From NCBI GenBank assembly GCA_036377675.1, contig DASUXY010000043.1:1-17194 (forward strand): a stretch of DNA of 17,194 nt, in the 5' to 3' direction. Source of the DNA: DASUXY01 sp036377675 (GTDB lineage Bacteria > Bacillota > Bacilli > Bacillales > Amphibacillaceae). The position numbers were made by a program, and so were the translations under genes. Positions within the stretch are counted from its first letter, which is position 1; each line of letters begins with the position of its first letter. Under the pieces are notes generated by a model that ran no database searches, was not told where the DNA came from, and saw nothing but the letters and a program-made list of their open reading frames with translations. Shown here in pieces: positions 1 to 7,245 of this stretch.

Positions 1-1
1 C

Positions 2-133
2 GAAATGGCGTATGAAGTATTTTTATATCAAAACAAACATCACTATTACCAAGTACCTCAACTACAACAACAAGATATGCAAGAGCTTATAAATAGCTTT
101 GCACCAATCCAAGGCGGAACGATGACTCACTAA
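2..133 (+). CDS. C-terminal end of an unrecognised protein (5' cut by window edge)
   Basis: An open frame enters from the left edge and stops at TAA 131-133, giving about 43 C-terminal residues rich in Gln, Tyr and His (for example VPQLQQQDMQELINSF, ending GGTMTH). I do not recognise the family. The stop codon lies only a few bases before the left terminal repeat of the insertion sequence, so the element sits just behind this gene and probably separates it from its native terminator or downstream neighbour. The reading frame itself appears intact up to its stop. Confidence 0.55.
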   Translation, partial: EMAYEVFLYQNKHHYYQVPQLQQQDMQELINSFAPIQGGTMTH

Positions 134-174
134 TATAAAAAGAGGCTGGGACAAAACCCCAGTAAATAAAAACT

Positions 175-222
175 AAGGCGTGGGAGCTTACACTAAAAAA
201 AGTGTAGGCCCCACGCCTTTTT
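175..222 (+). terminator. Terminator-like hairpin inside the IS left end
   Basis: AAGGCGTGGG (175-184) pairs perfectly with CCCACGCCTT (210-219), and the stem continues inward through CTTACACT/AGTGTAGG with one G-U pair around an A-rich loop. A short T run (218-222) follows. It lies between the terminal repeat and the transposase and would stop transcripts entering from the upstream gene. Confidence 0.7.
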
Positions 223-245
223 ATGTTGTTATTTGAGTAAACAAA

Positions 246-304
246 AAGGACACCTTTTGATAAAATTAAAGTTACCAGACAATAATTTAAAAAGAGGTGT
301 CCTT
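246..304 (+). promoter_or_regulatory. Stem-loop sequestering the transposase ribosome-binding site
   Basis: AAGGACACCT (246-255) pairs perfectly with AGGTGTCCTT (295-304). Three more A-T pairs extend the stem past a bulged G at 294. The 3' arm contains the Shine-Dalgarno (GAGGTG) and ends at the base before the ATG at 305. In a long read-through transcript this would hide the ribosome-binding site. That is the known protective logic of IS10 and IS50, applied here by inference. Confidence 0.6.
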
Positions 305-2005
305 ATGTTTAAACATTATACCATGAATCAAGTTGTCTTGCCGCTAGATTTAGAAATAAAATTACAGGAAAATGATATTGCCTATACGGTCCATGAGCTG
401 GTGGAAAGTATTCCTGATGAGGCATTCGCAGGGTTCTTTCGTCAAACTGGCCGCCCAGCCTATCACCCACGGATGATGATGAAGGTTATTTTATGCGCCT
501 ATTCGCAATCCGTCTTCTCTGGTCGAAAAATCGAAGCGTTATTAAAAGACAGTATCCGGATGATGTGGTTGGCTCAAGGACATGAACCGAGTTATCGCAC
601 CATTAATCGTTTTCGAGTGCATCCTGAGGTAGAAAAGTTATTGCGGGAGTGCTTTGTCCAGTTCAGGAGTCAATTAGTTGAAGAAAAACTGATTGATGAA
701 GAAGCAATTTTCATTGATGGCACAAAGATTGAAGCGAGCGCAAATAAATTCACTTTTGTCTGGCGAAAATCGACAGAAAAATATCACTCTAAGCTAGTAG
801 AAAAGTCAAATCAAATGTATGATGAGTTACTTGAGAATGAAATTATTCCAGAAATTGAGCGAGAAAATTTAGAAGAGCTCTCCGTTGAAGAAATGAAAAA
901 CATTGTAGGAAATCTTGATAAAAAAGTGGAAGAATATGACAAACAAATTGAGGCAAGTGAAGTTGGAAGCGAACGAAAACAACTGCGTTCGGAGCGTAAG
1001 GCACCAAAACAATCTCGTAAGCAATTCCAAGATTTTATTGTGCGCAAACAAAAATATCAAAAGGATATGGAAATATTTGAGGACCGCAATAGTTACTCCA
1101 AAACGGATACAGATGCCACTTTTATGCGAATGAAAGATGACTACATGAAGAATGGTCAACTGAAAGCTGGGTATAATGTTCAAGTCGCGACGGAAGGTCA
1201 ATACGCACTCGCTTATGATGTTTTTCCAAATCCGACAGACACGCGTACACTGATTCCATTTCTCGACAATATCGAAGAAAACTATTTTGAGTTACCAGAA
1301 TTTATTGTTGCGGATGCAGGTTATGGCAGTGAACAAAATTATGAAGATATTATGAGTAATCGAAATAGAATTCCGCTTATTACATACAATCAGTATCGTA
1401 AGGAGAAGAAAAAGAAACACAAAAACAACGCTTTTCATGTAGATAATTGGGAATACGATGAAGAAGAAAATGCGTTCACATGCCCGAATGGAAAGAAAGT
1501 ATTTTTTAGTCATGTATCTCATCGAACGGATAGATATGGATTTACACGAGAGTTCAACGTGTATGAATGCGAAGACTGTTCTGGTTGTCCTTTACGCTCT
1601 TTATGTACCAGAGCTAAAGAAGGAAACAATCGGAAAGTATTTCGAAATGAAAAGTGGGAATCTCAAAAAGAATATGTCAGAGAGAAGCTTTCAGATGAGA
1701 AAATTGGTGAAATTTACGGCAAACGTAAAATTGATGTGGAACCAGTCTTCGGATTCTTGAAGGCTAATTTGGATTTCACTCGAATGTCCGTCAGGGGAAA
1801 AGAGAAAGTAAAAAATGAATTAGGATTTGCATTTATGGCGGTAAACTTAAGGAAGGTTACCGCCATAAAGAACAAATCCATGATAGATGATGGAAATAAC
1901 CATACAAAAAAATGGTTCCGAGCAATTTTTAATGCTTGGAACCATTTTTTATACTATTTTGAGCTAGTTTTGTCCCAGCCCCTTACATATGAAACCGATG
2001 ATTAG
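305..2005 (+). CDS. IS1182-like family DDE transposase
   Basis: Transposase of the surrounding element, which catalyses DNA cleavage and strand transfer. I start at ATG 305 (566 aa) because a good Shine-Dalgarno (AGAGGTG) lies just before it. The frame is open back to a TTG at 233, but that start has no ribosome-binding site. In the 566-residue numbering the N-terminal part is a helical DUF772-like region (RPAYHPRMMMKVILCAYS). The probable catalytic triad is D138 (FIDGTKIEA), D337 (VADAGYGSE) and E479 (KIDVEPVFGF). A charged coiled-coil-like insert follows the first D, and a Cys cluster (YECEDCSGCPLRSLC) resembles a zinc ribbon. No frameshift is seen, so it may be active. The frame runs through the right inverted repeat, and its last six residues and stop come from flanking DNA. 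Confidence 0.92.
   Translation: MFKHYTMNQVVLPLDLEIKLQENDIAYTVHELVESIPDEAFAGFFRQTGRPAYHPRMMMKVILCAYSQSVFSGRKIEALLKDSIRMMWLAQGHEPSYRTINRFRVHPEVEKLLRECFVQFRSQLVEEKLIDEEAIFIDGTKIEASANKFTFVWRKSTEKYHSKLVEKSNQMYDELLENEIIPEIERENLEELSVEEMKNIVGNLDKKVEEYDKQIEASEVGSERKQLRSERKAPKQSRKQFQDFIVRKQKYQKDMEIFEDRNSYSKTDTDATFMRMKDDYMKNGQLKAGYNVQVATEGQYALAYDVFPNPTDTRTLIPFLDNIEENYFELPEFIVADAGYGSEQNYEDIMSNRNRIPLITYNQYRKEKKKKHKNNAFHVDNWEYDEEENAFTCPNGKKVFFSHVSHRTDRYGFTREFNVYECEDCSGCPLRSLCTRAKEGNNRKVFRNEKWESQKEYVREKLSDEKIGEIYGKRKIDVEPVFGFLKANLDFTRMSVRGKEKVKNELGFAFMAVNLRKVTAIKNKSMIDDGNNHTKKWFRAIFNAWNHFLYYFELVLSQPLTYETDD
1907..1950. terminator. Bidirectional terminator-like hairpin in the 3' end of the transposase gene
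   Basis: An 18-bp stem (1907-1924 with 1933-1950) has one G-U pair and an 8-nt loop. It begins with an A run and ends with a T run, so it could terminate transcription in either direction. It lies inside coding sequence near the right terminal repeat. Confidence 0.65.
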
Positions 2006-2107
2006 ATTGGTTTACTTATCGATTGTCTTCATTCATCATGGAAATAGAGTACTTTTTAAAAGGGTATGAAACGAAATGTACCCGATGTAGAAAGGATTAT
2101 GTGATTC

Positions 2108-2653
2108 ATGAAGGTTTTAACAGTTACTGGATATAAGCCGATGGAAATGAATATATTTCAAGAAAGTGATCAGCGAATTCCATTCATAAAGGAGGCTATT
2201 AAAAAAAGACTTATTCCTTTTATCGAAGAGGGTGTTGAATGGATTATTGTTTCTGGTCAAATGGGTGTGGAGCTATGGGCAGCAGAAGTAGTCTTACAGT
2301 TACAAGAGACGTATCCGATAAAGCTCGGGATTATTCCGCCCTTTAGAAATCAAGAGGCTCGCTGGCCAGAGGCGCTGAAGATAAAGTACCAAGAACTGCT
2401 CATCGCTTGTGATTTTACAAAACCTCTTTATGAAGATGATTATAAAGGCCCTTATCAATTTCGAGCTAAAAATAAATGGTTCGTATCGAAAAGTGACGGA
2501 TGTCTCATTTTGATGGATGATGAATATATTGGTAGCAATCGCTTTTTTTATAAAGAAGCTGAACGCGCAGCAGAAGATGGAGATTATGATATATACTTGA
2601 TCACTCCCTTTGACCTTGAAGATGTCGTTCGAGAAATGAACGATCAGTATTGA
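2108..2653 (+). CDS. ypsA: YpsA family (DUF1273, SLOG superfamily) cytoplasmic protein
   Basis: A 181-residue protein matching the YpsA family in length and motifs: the N-terminal MKVLTVTGYKPMEMNIF, the nucleotide-binding-like loop SGQMGVELWAAE (residues 49-60) and a C-terminal KSDGCLILMDDE segment. The family has a Rossmann-like SLOG fold that presumably binds a nucleotide or nucleotide-derived ligand. In Bacillus and Staphylococcus it has been linked to control of cell division, but its ligand is not known to me. The start is ATG 2108, with a modest Shine-Dalgarno (AAAGGA, 2091-2096) about 11 bases upstream. The gene begins about 120 bp after the IS right end, so the insertion may have replaced its original upstream region. 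A possible promoter lies at 2023-2050 (TTGTCT, 16 bp, TAGAGT), which is weak. The usual partner gpsB is not in view. Confidence 0.9.
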   Translation: MKVLTVTGYKPMEMNIFQESDQRIPFIKEAIKKRLIPFIEEGVEWIIVSGQMGVELWAAEVVLQLQETYPIKLGIIPPFRNQEARWPEALKIKYQELLIACDFTKPLYEDDYKGPYQFRAKNKWFVSKSDGCLILMDDEYIGSNRFFYKEAERAAEDGDYDIYLITPFDLEDVVREMNDQY

Positions 2654-2730
2654 CGCTTGTTGTTTACAGATAAGACAGCCTTTTTGCTTGAAATGCTTTT
2701 CATTGATTCGCACCTTCATTTATAAGAAGC

Positions 2731-2770
2731 TATCCCGTACCACTTTTTTTAAGTGATACAGGATACTTTT
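2731..2770 (+). terminator. Probable terminator of ypsA
   Basis: A 15-bp imperfect stem (2731-2745 with 2751-2765, two G-U-type positions) has a T-rich loop and is followed by CTTTT. Confidence 0.5.
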
Positions 2771-2781
2771 CGGTTTAAAGC

Positions 2782-2807
2782 AAATGAATCGCTTATGATT
2801 CATTTTT
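2782..2807. terminator. Terminator between convergent ypsA and nadA
   Basis: AAATGAATC (2782-2790) pairs perfectly with GATTCATTT (2797-2805) over a 6-nt loop, followed by T residues on the plus strand. It lies between two convergent genes and may also serve nadA in the other direction, where the U tract is poorer. Confidence 0.55.
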
Positions 2808-2829
2808 CCATTACATTCAAGCAAGTTTA

Positions 2830-3936
2830 TTAAGATCGTTCGAGCATACGGTTCAAGGCAACTTTTGCAAACTTCGTCGTCTCTTCATCAACGGTAATGA
2901 TATTGTGCTTCTCACCTTGTGCGATTGTTTCTAAGCACCACGTCAAGTGTGGTAAATCAATTCGATTCATCGTTAAACAAGCACACATGTGTGGATTGAG
3001 TGAAATGATCTGTTTATCTGGGTGATTCTGAATGATGCGGTTGACAAGATTCATTTCTGTCCCAACCGCCCATGATGATCCACTCGGTGCATTTGCAATC
3101 GTTTCGATAATATAGCTCGTCGAACCAGCAAGGTCAGATGCGGCAACGACTTCTCGTGAACATTCAGGGTGAACAATGATTTTCATTTCTGGGTGTTCCC
3201 GACGAACTTTTTCTACATTTTCTACTGTGAAGTTCTCATGAACAGAACAGTGGCCTTTCCAAAGGAGAACTTTAATTCGCTCAATCGGCCCATCATACTC
3301 GAGTTTTTCAGCAATCGGATCCCAAACGGCCATTTCATCGAGAGCAATCCCTAAATTATATGCCGTATTTCTTCCTAAATGTTGGTCCGGTAAAAATAGG
3401 ATTCGTTCTTTCTGTGTAAATGCCCATTTCACCATATTTTCCGCATTAGATGAGGTAACGGTTGCTCCACCATGTTTACCAACAAATGATTTAATGGCTG
3501 CTGTTGAGTTGACATATGTTAACGGAATAATTGTTTCACCAAATAAATCGATTAGTTTTTCCCATGCTCGTTTTGTTTGCTGGATATTTGCCATGTCAGC
3601 TAATGAGCAACCTGCTCGCATATCTGGCAAATACACCTTCTGTTCTTTTGTCGTTAATAGATCTGCTGTTTCCGCCATGAAATGAACGCCACAAAAAACG
3701 ATATGTTCGGCTTCTTTATTTTCTTCAGATAGTTGGGCAAGTTTTAAAGAGTCCCCCGTTGCATCGGCAAATTGAATGACTTCATCTTTTTGATAATGGT
3801 GCCCCGGAATAAACAATTTGTCCCCCATTTTTTCTTTAACGGCAGTAACGCGCTTTTCGAGTTCTTCTGTTGACATGTTCCGGTATTTTTCTGGTAAAGC
3901 ATTAGACTTTTGTTCTAATGTTTCAAAAATGTTCAT
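2830..3936 (-). CDS. nadA: Quinolinate synthase NadA
   Basis: Condenses iminoaspartate with dihydroxyacetone phosphate to quinolinate, the second step of de novo NAD synthesis. It is 368 residues, the usual length of the Bacillus-type enzyme. The three expected [4Fe-4S] ligands are present: C110 (RAGCSLAD), C230 (WKGHCSVH) and C320 (PHMCACL). GHHYQKDEV near residue 45 and HPECSREV near 256 are family motifs. The start is ATG with a strong Shine-Dalgarno (GGGGGAAG) just upstream. It lies 96 bp downstream of nadC on the same strand, so the two are probably co-transcribed. Its substrate iminoaspartate would normally come from NadB, whose gene here is a relic. Aspartate dehydrogenase (14223-15011) could supply it instead. 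NifS at 5525 probably supplies sulfur for the cluster. Confidence 0.97.
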   Translation of the reverse strand: MNIFETLEQKSNALPEKYRNMSTEELEKRVTAVKEKMGDKLFIPGHHYQKDEVIQFADATGDSLKLAQLSEENKEAEHIVFCGVHFMAETADLLTTKEQKVYLPDMRAGCSLADMANIQQTKRAWEKLIDLFGETIIPLTYVNSTAAIKSFVGKHGGATVTSSNAENMVKWAFTQKERILFLPDQHLGRNTAYNLGIALDEMAVWDPIAEKLEYDGPIERIKVLLWKGHCSVHENFTVENVEKVRREHPEMKIIVHPECSREVVAASDLAGSTSYIIETIANAPSGSSWAVGTEMNLVNRIIQNHPDKQIISLNPHMCACLTMNRIDLPHLTWCLETIAQGEKHNIITVDEETTKFAKVALNRMLERS

Positions 3937-4032
3937 TTTTCTTCCCCCTCAATGTTTCTCCCAATGATTTGATTTATGTGGAATAATGTTTTTAAACAGA
4001 AATCATTTTTTGCAAAAGAGATGACGATCTGT

Positions 4033-4869
4033 TCATTCATTTATTTTCACCTTTACACTAATGTCTAACGATGAGACAGAGTGGGTTAAAAAACCTAATG
4101 ATATAAAGTCGACTCCTGTGTTCCGATAGGAAGCTAAGTTGTCCATTGTAATTCCACCGGACGCTTCTGTGACGATATCGTCAGGGACGAGTTTAATCCA
4201 TTCGACAATTTCATCCGGTTTTCGATTATCGAACATAATGACATCGGCTTTCGCTTCGACAGCCTCCATGACTTGCTCTTTTGTTTCGGTTTCAACTTCT
4301 ATGTTGACCATGTGAGAAGTATTCATACGTATGTGTTCAATCGCTTTCGAAATCGAACCTGCAAAAGCAATGTGATTATCTTTAAGCATCGCACCGTCAT
4401 AAAGACCAAATCGGTGATTATGTCCGCCTCCACATCGAACAGCGTATTTTTCAAGCATCCTTAATCCGGGTGTCGTTTTTCGCGTATCACAAATTTTCGT
4501 ATGCGTACTATTTAATATCGAGATTGCTTCAGCTGTCTGTGTAGCAATCCCACTCATTCGTTGAATAACATTTAAGATGACACGCTCGCCTTGTAACAAA
4601 TTCCGAATCGATCCATCAACGGTTGCGATGATTTGTCCTCGTTCAATCGGTTGTCCATCTTGTACATGTATGTTTACGTTTAGTTGATCGTCGAGAATGT
4701 TGTAACCTGTCTGGATGACTTCTTGACCGCAAAAGATACCGTCTTCTTTTGCTAAGAATATAACTTGACCGAAATGATGAGGGCTAAAAATAGTACTTGT
4801 AACATCGCCACTTCCAATATCCTCCAAAAAGAAATGTTCCAATTGTTTTCTTAGTTTTAACTTGTTCAT
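4033..4869 (-). CDS. nadC: Quinolinate phosphoribosyltransferase NadC
   Basis: Nicotinate-nucleotide pyrophosphorylase (carboxylating). It converts quinolinate and PRPP to nicotinate mononucleotide, CO2 and pyrophosphate. It is 278 residues, normal for the family. Visible motifs are GERVILNVIQRMSGIAT (94-110), CDTRKTTPGLR (127-137), CGGGHNHR (146-153), the lysine loop KDNHI (163-167) and EASGGI near the C-terminus. The ATG at 4869 is preceded by AAGGGGTGAACGT, a usable Shine-Dalgarno. The frame is open for about 40 codons upstream but has no better start there. In Bacillus nadC normally follows nadB with little or no gap. Here the preceding DNA is the decayed nadB region and a 44-nt hairpin (4931-4974), so how nadC is now transcribed is unclear. 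Confidence 0.97.
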   Translation of the reverse strand: MNKLKLRKQLEHFFLEDIGSGDVTSTIFSPHHFGQVIFLAKEDGIFCGQEVIQTGYNILDDQLNVNIHVQDGQPIERGQIIATVDGSIRNLLQGERVILNVIQRMSGIATQTAEAISILNSTHTKICDTRKTTPGLRMLEKYAVRCGGGHNHRFGLYDGAMLKDNHIAFAGSISKAIEHIRMNTSHMVNIEVETETKEQVMEAVEAKADVIMFDNRKPDEIVEWIKLVPDDIVTEASGGITMDNLASYRNTGVDFISLGFLTHSVSSLDISVKVKINE

Positions 4870-4930
4870 ACGTTCACCCCTTACTAATTTTTTAAATGTG
4901 AATTCATTAAGTATTTGTTTCTCATAGAGT

Positions 4931-4974
4931 ACAATTGAAGTTAGGCAAGGAATAAAATCCGCACCTTCAATTGT
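4931..4974. repeat. 10-bp perfect inverted repeat (long hairpin) upstream of nadC
   Basis: ACAATTGAAG (4931-4940) is matched by CTTCAATTGT (4965-4974), with further partial pairing inside (GGCAAGGA with TCCGC) around an ATAAAA loop. It lies 62-105 nt upstream of the nadC start, in the probable leader. There is no T tract, so it is not a simple terminator. Confidence 0.6.
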
Positions 4975-4984
4975 GAAACGTTGA

Positions 4985-5452
4985 GCAATATCTGCAAAAA
5001 ATTAAATGTGATTTTCCTTTAGTCTAATCTGTTTTGGACAATGAATTGTTTGACGATGAGGCTCGATTCCATGTGGACAAAACATACATGATTGAATTAG
5101 TGTTGAGGCTTACGTAGTAGACGTGAGTTCTATTCTGAAAAAATCATTCGAGCTGTGTTCTTAACAATCGTTTGTCCATCTATTTCACGATGTAAATGGT
5201 ATACAACATTTTAAACAGTAAAATAAATGATGATTGACGATCCGTGACCTCCAATAATTTGTTGAATAACATTCGTTTGGAAAAAAGTGCTATCGTTTAA
5301 AAGGCATTTTCCAAGTACACGACATTTGCCGTTCACGAAGTCATTAACGATTTCTTGTGAAATAACTCACAATCAAACGGTCAATAATCCAAAATATAGT
5401 GGATGACGCCGACTCGTAAACGAATAATACTAATAGTTTACGACCTTGACAT
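4985..5452 (-). pseudogene. nadB: Decayed nadB (L-aspartate oxidase) relic
   Basis: No open gene fills the 655 bp between nadC and nifS, where nadB would be expected. Reading the minus strand, NadB landmarks appear in the right order with stops and shifts between them. These are an ATG at 5452 reading MSRS-stop-TISII (compare MSKKTIAVIG), a stretch near 5252-5226 reading GGHGSSIII (compare EGAHSYNRIFHA), and QTIVKNTARMIF near 5172-5135 (compare KLIENETAADLL). Then, after a large gap, comes a 19-codon ungapped match from 5124 to about 5066 (TS...HG) to the TSVPGLYAIGE...GVHG block, running on into a shifted ANRLASNS-like stretch to about 5041. Most of the middle and the C-terminal domain are missing. 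The family sequences are compared from memory, so this is a reasoned call, not a search result. If correct, the strain cannot make aspartate oxidase from this locus. Confidence 0.65.
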
Positions 5453-5475
5453 TTATAATTACATAGATTTACACT
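5446..5475 (+). promoter_or_regulatory. Sigma-A-type promoter of nifS
   Basis: TTGACA (5446-5451, perfect -35), 18-bp spacer, TACACT (5470-5475). It lies about 50 bp before the nifS start. On the other strand a TTGCCA (5483-5478) suggests an overlapping, face-to-face promoter that once served nadB. Confidence 0.6.
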
Positions 5476-5488
5476 TATGGCAAGTGTA
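5470..5488. promoter_or_regulatory. Palindromic operator candidate over the nifS -10
   Basis: TACACTTATGGCAAGTGTA has perfect 7-bp arms around a 5-bp centre and covers the nifS -10. In Bacillus the divergent nadB/nifS promoters are repressed by NiaR (YrxA/NadR) with nicotinic acid as co-repressor. I infer this is that regulator's site from position only. No niaR gene is in the window. Confidence 0.45.
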
Positions 5489-5524
5489 TTTTGAAAAATT
5501 TCCAAGAATGTGGTGAACGAATAG

Positions 5525-6658
5525 ATGAAGTATTTTGATTATGCAGCTTCAACTTCTTTAGATGAAGAAGCGGCAAAAACATATGTGAAAGCAGCGACAG
5601 AGTACTACGGGAATTCGAGTAGTCTCCACGATACCGGAGATGTGGCTCATGAGCTATTAGAAAGTTGTCGGGTAGGTTTTGCACATATGCTTGGTGTTCC
5701 GAAAGAGGGCATTTATTTTACTGGTAGTGGATCCGAGGGAAATTATTTAAGTATTCAAGCGTTGTTGTCTGCCCCCCAAAAACAAGGGAAACATATTATT
5801 TCTGGGATGGCTGAACATTCATCGGTAAGAAATACGCTGGAAAAATTAAAACAGTTCGGTTATGAAGTGACATTTTTGCCGTTTAACCGAGAGGGGCGAA
5901 TTGAAGTTGCGGATGTTCAAGAAGCGATTCGTAAAGATACCGTTCTCATTAGTCTACAACATGGGAACCCTGAAATTGGGACGCTACAACCGATCGAAGA
6001 GGTAAGTGACTTATGTCGCAAACACGATATTCTTCTCCATAGTGATTGTGTCCAGTCGTTTGGAAAAGTAGATCTTACACGAATTGCTCAATCAGTCGAT
6101 AGTTTGACAATTTCTGGTCATAAGTTCCATGGGCCCAAAGGGGTAGGTCTCGCTTTTGTACATCCACGGTTGCAGTGGGTTCCTTATTTGGAAGGTACAT
6201 CTCATGAAAATGGCTTTCGTCCAGGAACTGTAAATGTTCCCGCGATTGCGAGCATGTTTGTCGCCGCTCAACGAGCTATAGAACAGTTAGAAAAGAATAG
6301 GCAACATATCAATCAACTTTATGACGTTTTTATGAAGGCAATTGTGCCTGTTAAAGAAAAGTTTATCGTTTATCCATCTGATGTACGATCAACGATTGGT
6401 ATGAGAATAAAAGGACTCGAAGGTCAAGTCGTCATGCTTGAATGCAATCGCTATGGGTTTGCTATTTCAACGGGAAGTGCATGTCAAGCAAGTGAACAAT
6501 CTTCTTCAAAAACGATGACTGCAATGGGAGTAAAAGGAAAAGATGCGAAAGAATTTATCCGCATTTCTTTTGGAAAAGATACAACGAAGAATGTCATCCA
6601 ACAATTGGGCGAAACGCTAGTTACGATTATTGAGGAATCGAACGTGAAACATGGATAA
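5525..6658 (+). CDS. nifS: NifS-type cysteine desulfurase, NAD-pathway associated
   Basis: PLP enzyme that takes sulfur from cysteine as a persulfide for Fe-S cluster assembly. It is 377 residues. The PLP lysine is K200 in ISGHKFHGPKGVG, and the persulfide cysteine is C320 in STGSACQASEQ. The N-terminal MKYFDYAASTS and RPGTVNVPA (232-240) are family signatures. The usual H-N/S-EIGT loop reads HGNPEIGTLQPI here. The ATG at 5525 follows a weak Shine-Dalgarno (TGGTGA, 5511-5516). It is divergent from the nad genes, as in B. subtilis, where NifS is tied to maturation of the NadA cluster. In that layout niaR follows nifS. Here it does not, and the gene is followed by noncoding DNA and a hairpin at 6724-6763. 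Confidence 0.95.
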   Translation: MKYFDYAASTSLDEEAAKTYVKAATEYYGNSSSLHDTGDVAHELLESCRVGFAHMLGVPKEGIYFTGSGSEGNYLSIQALLSAPQKQGKHIISGMAEHSSVRNTLEKLKQFGYEVTFLPFNREGRIEVADVQEAIRKDTVLISLQHGNPEIGTLQPIEEVSDLCRKHDILLHSDCVQSFGKVDLTRIAQSVDSLTISGHKFHGPKGVGLAFVHPRLQWVPYLEGTSHENGFRPGTVNVPAIASMFVAAQRAIEQLEKNRQHINQLYDVFMKAIVPVKEKFIVYPSDVRSTIGMRIKGLEGQVVMLECNRYGFAISTGSACQASEQSSSKTMTAMGVKGKDAKEFIRISFGKDTTKNVIQQLGETLVTIIEESNVKHG

Positions 6659-6723
6659 AGGTGAATGAGTAACTGATTACCGATCGAGCTGTTTTAAGAA
6701 GTTTCTTGCAAAAAATCAGTTCA

Positions 6724-6763
6724 TTTAAATTGCGTCTTATTAGTGATGAAGACGCAATTTAAA
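6724..6763. terminator. 15-bp perfect stem-loop after nifS
   Basis: TTTAAATTGCGTCTT (6724-6738) and its exact reverse complement (6749-6763) enclose a 10-nt loop. There is no downstream T tract beyond the stem's own TTT. It lies between convergent nifS and the YesK-like gene, so it is probably a bidirectional terminator or transcript-end stabiliser. Confidence 0.5.
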
Positions 6764-6789
6764 CTACGCTGTTGGCGGAGGACTTCAAT

Positions 6790-7062
6790 TCAAAGTTGTT
6801 TTTTTAAATCTCTCATATTCGCTATAATCGCGGTTATGATAAAGGCCATCGCCGATCCTAAAAAAATAGCAAAGCCGATTGTCCCTAAACTTAAACCTTG
6901 CCAATTCCCATTCAAGAAGGAAATACCGATTATAAGTAGTCCAATAATGATGCCAATGATTGAAAGCATGTATTGAAGTGGAGAGTTTTTGGTTTGAAAA
7001 TAGATGCTCACACTTGCTAAAATAATGAACGTCGCAACAAGAACCGTCACAAATATACCCAC
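6790..7062 (-). CDS. Small YesK-like integral membrane protein
   Basis: A 90-residue hydrophobic protein with three probable membrane helices: about residues 2-20, 31-50 (YMLSIIGIIIGLLIIGISFL) and 55-83 (GLSLGTIGFAIFLGSAMAF). A short charged tail (MRDLKKQL) follows. The GNWQGLSLGTIGFAIFLGS pattern resembles the YesK family of small bacterial membrane proteins, whose function is not known to me. The start is GTG 7062, chosen because AAAGGAG lies about 10 bases upstream and there is no in-frame ATG nearby. It is probably monocistronic, from an extended -10 promoter at 7173-7181. Confidence 0.7.
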   Translation of the reverse strand: MGIFVTVLVATFIILASVSIYFQTKNSPLQYMLSIIGIIIGLLIIGISFLNGNWQGLSLGTIGFAIFLGSAMAFIITAIIANMRDLKKQL

Positions 7063-7172
7063 GTAGAACCAGCTCCTTTATTTCCGTTCCGCATAACATC
7101 ATTTCTAGATAAACGACTTATTTTTTCACCCGTTCGCATCCAGGATCATTCATCCATTCGTTTTGGATGATT

Positions 7173-7181
7173 ATTGTACCA
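7173..7181 (-). promoter_or_regulatory. Extended -10 promoter for the YesK-like gene
   Basis: On the minus strand the sequence reads TGGTACAAT (TGn plus TACAAT). There is no convincing -35. It predicts a leader of about 100 nt. Confidence 0.35.
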
Positions 7182-7230
7182 TATAAACGAGGAAAATTGG
7201 CACGATCATGTGTAAAAAGCCAAGGTAAAT

Positions 7231-7239
7231 TGTTATAAT
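7231..7239 (+). promoter_or_regulatory. Extended -10 promoter of the putative small RNA
   Basis: TGTTATAAT is a perfect extended -10 (TGn plus TATAAT). The -35 region (TGTAAA, 7211-7216) is poor, as is usual for this promoter class. No coding sequence follows on this strand. Confidence 0.45.
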
Positions 7240-7245
7240 AAAGTA

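Larger units (their letters stand above)
140..1984 (+). mobile_element. IS1182-like insertion sequence, apparently complete
   Basis: Near-perfect 18-bp terminal inverted repeats bound a single transposase gene: left 140-157 (core GGCTGGGACAAAAC) and the reverse complement at 1967-1984, with one mismatch. Immediate flanks show no obvious target-site duplication. The repeat sequence and transposase type fit the IS1182 family of DDE elements common in Bacillaceae. Inside the left end are a terminator-like hairpin (175-222) and a second hairpin covering the transposase ribosome-binding site (246-304). Inside the right end, still within coding sequence, is a bidirectional terminator-like hairpin (1907-1950). 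Exact outer ends are uncertain by a few bases. Confidence 0.85.

Noticed and set aside
130..145. Target-site duplication flanking the IS
   Set aside because: The bases outside the two inverted repeats do not match for any sensible choice of element end.
4870..4990. Open frame of about 40 codons in frame upstream of the nadC start
   Set aside because: It has no start codon before a TAA, and NadC already has normal length from ATG 4869 with a usable ribosome-binding site. Probably part of the relic region.
6743..6976. Plus-strand ORF of 77 codons opposite the YesK-like gene
   Set aside because: It starts inside the hairpin at 6724-6763 and reads the complement of membrane-helix codons. It has no ribosome-binding site.
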